This document shows positions 5,506-6,048 of a stretch of DNA of 6,048 bases, in pieces. A program made the position numbers and the translations under genes. The DNA comes from Kiritimatiellia bacterium (GTDB lineage: Bacteria; Verrucomicrobiota; Kiritimatiellia; RFP12; UBA1067). The stretch covers positions 1 through 6,048 of the forward strand of contig JAGBFY010000207.1 of NCBI GenBank assembly GCA_017936245.1, written 5' to 3'. A model generated the notes under the pieces. The model made no database searches, was not told the DNA's origin, and worked only from the letters and a program-made list of their open reading frames with translations. Position 1 is the stretch's first letter. Every line of letters begins with the position of its first letter.

Positions 5506-6048
5506 ACAGGTCGGCACTTGCGCAGGATGTGCGGCCATTTTTGCCTGTATTCACGCATGCTTCCGGAGGCCCATGCGCACACGCCGTCATTCTCGATGCT
5601 TGCGCGGTATTCGATCAGCTTCGCGAACGCCTCCTTGAACGCCGCATCGTCGCCGCTCTTCTGCGCAACGCGAGTGCGGTAGGTGAGAAGACCGTTGCGC
5701 AGGCCCTTGCGCAGGAACTCGACACGTTCGAGCTCCCGACCTTCGACCTTCTTTGACGCGGCGACAAGAATCTCATCGGCGGAGGCGAACCACTCTTCGC
5801 TGTAGAGATCCGCTATGCAAAGCAGGAAGTTGTTCCATATACCACCTATGGAACCGTTCCTTCCCCTGTTCCGGGCGCCTATTTTCGCCCATTCATCAGC
5901 CGTGAAACGGTCGTTGAGCGCTTCAAGCTTCTCGAAATACCTGCACACGTCATCCCCGGCCAAGCCAAACGCAGAATAGAACTCCTTCGACATCTTCCCG
6001 TAGGTCGCGTCCGGCTCACGCAGAATGCGGGCGACAACGTAGTTCTTC
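5490..6048 (-). CDS. DUF4838 family protein, C-terminal part (5' end beyond window)
   Basis: The frame is open from the window edge (first full codon at 6047) to TAG at 5490, giving 185 residues of a larger protein. It begins KNYVVARILREPDATYGKMS and continues FYSAFGLAGDDVCRYFEKLE. This matches the end of DUF4838 (PF16126) proteins: a 'YV-AR-L--P' strand, a short linker with a Y/F-x-x-x-G motif, then a helical tail, here including ADEILVAASKKVEGRELERV. Full-length members are large proteins with a GH67-like N-terminal domain and a TIM-barrel-like core, found near glycoside hydrolases in Planctomycetota, Verrucomicrobiota and Lentisphaerota. Their reaction is not established, and the active site would lie outside this window. 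An internal ATG at 5993 is not the true start because the family homology continues upstream of it. The GH110 gene follows after 83 bases on the same strand, so one transcript is likely. Confidence 0.75.
   Translation of the reverse strand, partial: KNYVVARILREPDATYGKMSKEFYSAFGLAGDDVCRYFEKLEALNDRFTADEWAKIGARNRGRNGSIGGIWNNFLLCIADLYSEEWFASADEILVAASKKVEGRELERVEFLRKGLRNGLLTYRTRVAQKSGDDAAFKEAFAKLIEYRASIENDGVCAWASGSMREYRQKWPHILRKCRPVSKTK

Overview
The window carries protein genes on the minus strand only and is cut by both window ends. Read in the direction of transcription (high to low coordinates) it holds: the end of a DUF4838 glycan-degradation protein, a full exported GH110 alpha-galactosidase with an unusual C-terminal extension, a repeat-rich spacer with broken gene pieces, an AT-rich AAA-type ATPase gene, a decayed glycyl-radical-enzyme activase, and the start and most of an exported GH88 unsaturated glucuronyl hydrolase. 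The exported GH88, GH110 and DUF4838 proteins, the AGGA ribosome binding sites and the GC-rich coding suggest a Gram-negative polysaccharide or mucin degrader. The set fits the Lentisphaerota/Kiritimatiellota/Verrucomicrobiota group best. This is an inference from gene content; there is no marker gene.

Region 1 (3172-6048) looks like one catabolic unit. The DUF4838 gene ends 83 bases before the GH110 start, with no U-tract terminator between them but a perfect 9-bp hairpin wrapped around the DUF4838 stop codon. The GH110 enzyme should remove terminal alpha-1,3-linked galactose. Its beta-helix appears to lack the usual N-terminal part, and it is fused to the two non-catalytic modules of a GH2 enzyme, ending where the GH2 barrel would begin.

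Region 2 (about 1640-3171) interrupts the glycan genes and is much more AT-rich (23 of 60 bases are G/C at 2041-2100, against 36 of 60 at 4321-4380 and 43 of 60 at 361-420). It holds a 98-bp element with 11-bp inverted ends, a triple 11-bp tandem repeat abutting it, a 40-codon C-terminal gene remnant, a 17-codon open frame with a strong ribosome binding site, and an ATPase gene driven by a near-consensus promoter that should give an almost leaderless mRNA. It reads as an insertion or rearrangement hot spot.

Region 3 (1-1664) starts with an unassigned open frame and a clear pseudogene of a radical SAM activase (two frameshifts, an internal deletion and a missing C-terminus), followed by the GH88 gene, which has its own signal peptide and ribosome binding site. 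GH88 (unsaturated uronic acid removal), GH110 (alpha-galactose removal) and DUF4838 fit stepwise trimming of host or plant/algal glycans, though a shared substrate is not shown by the sequence. I found no RNA gene, CRISPR array or transposase.
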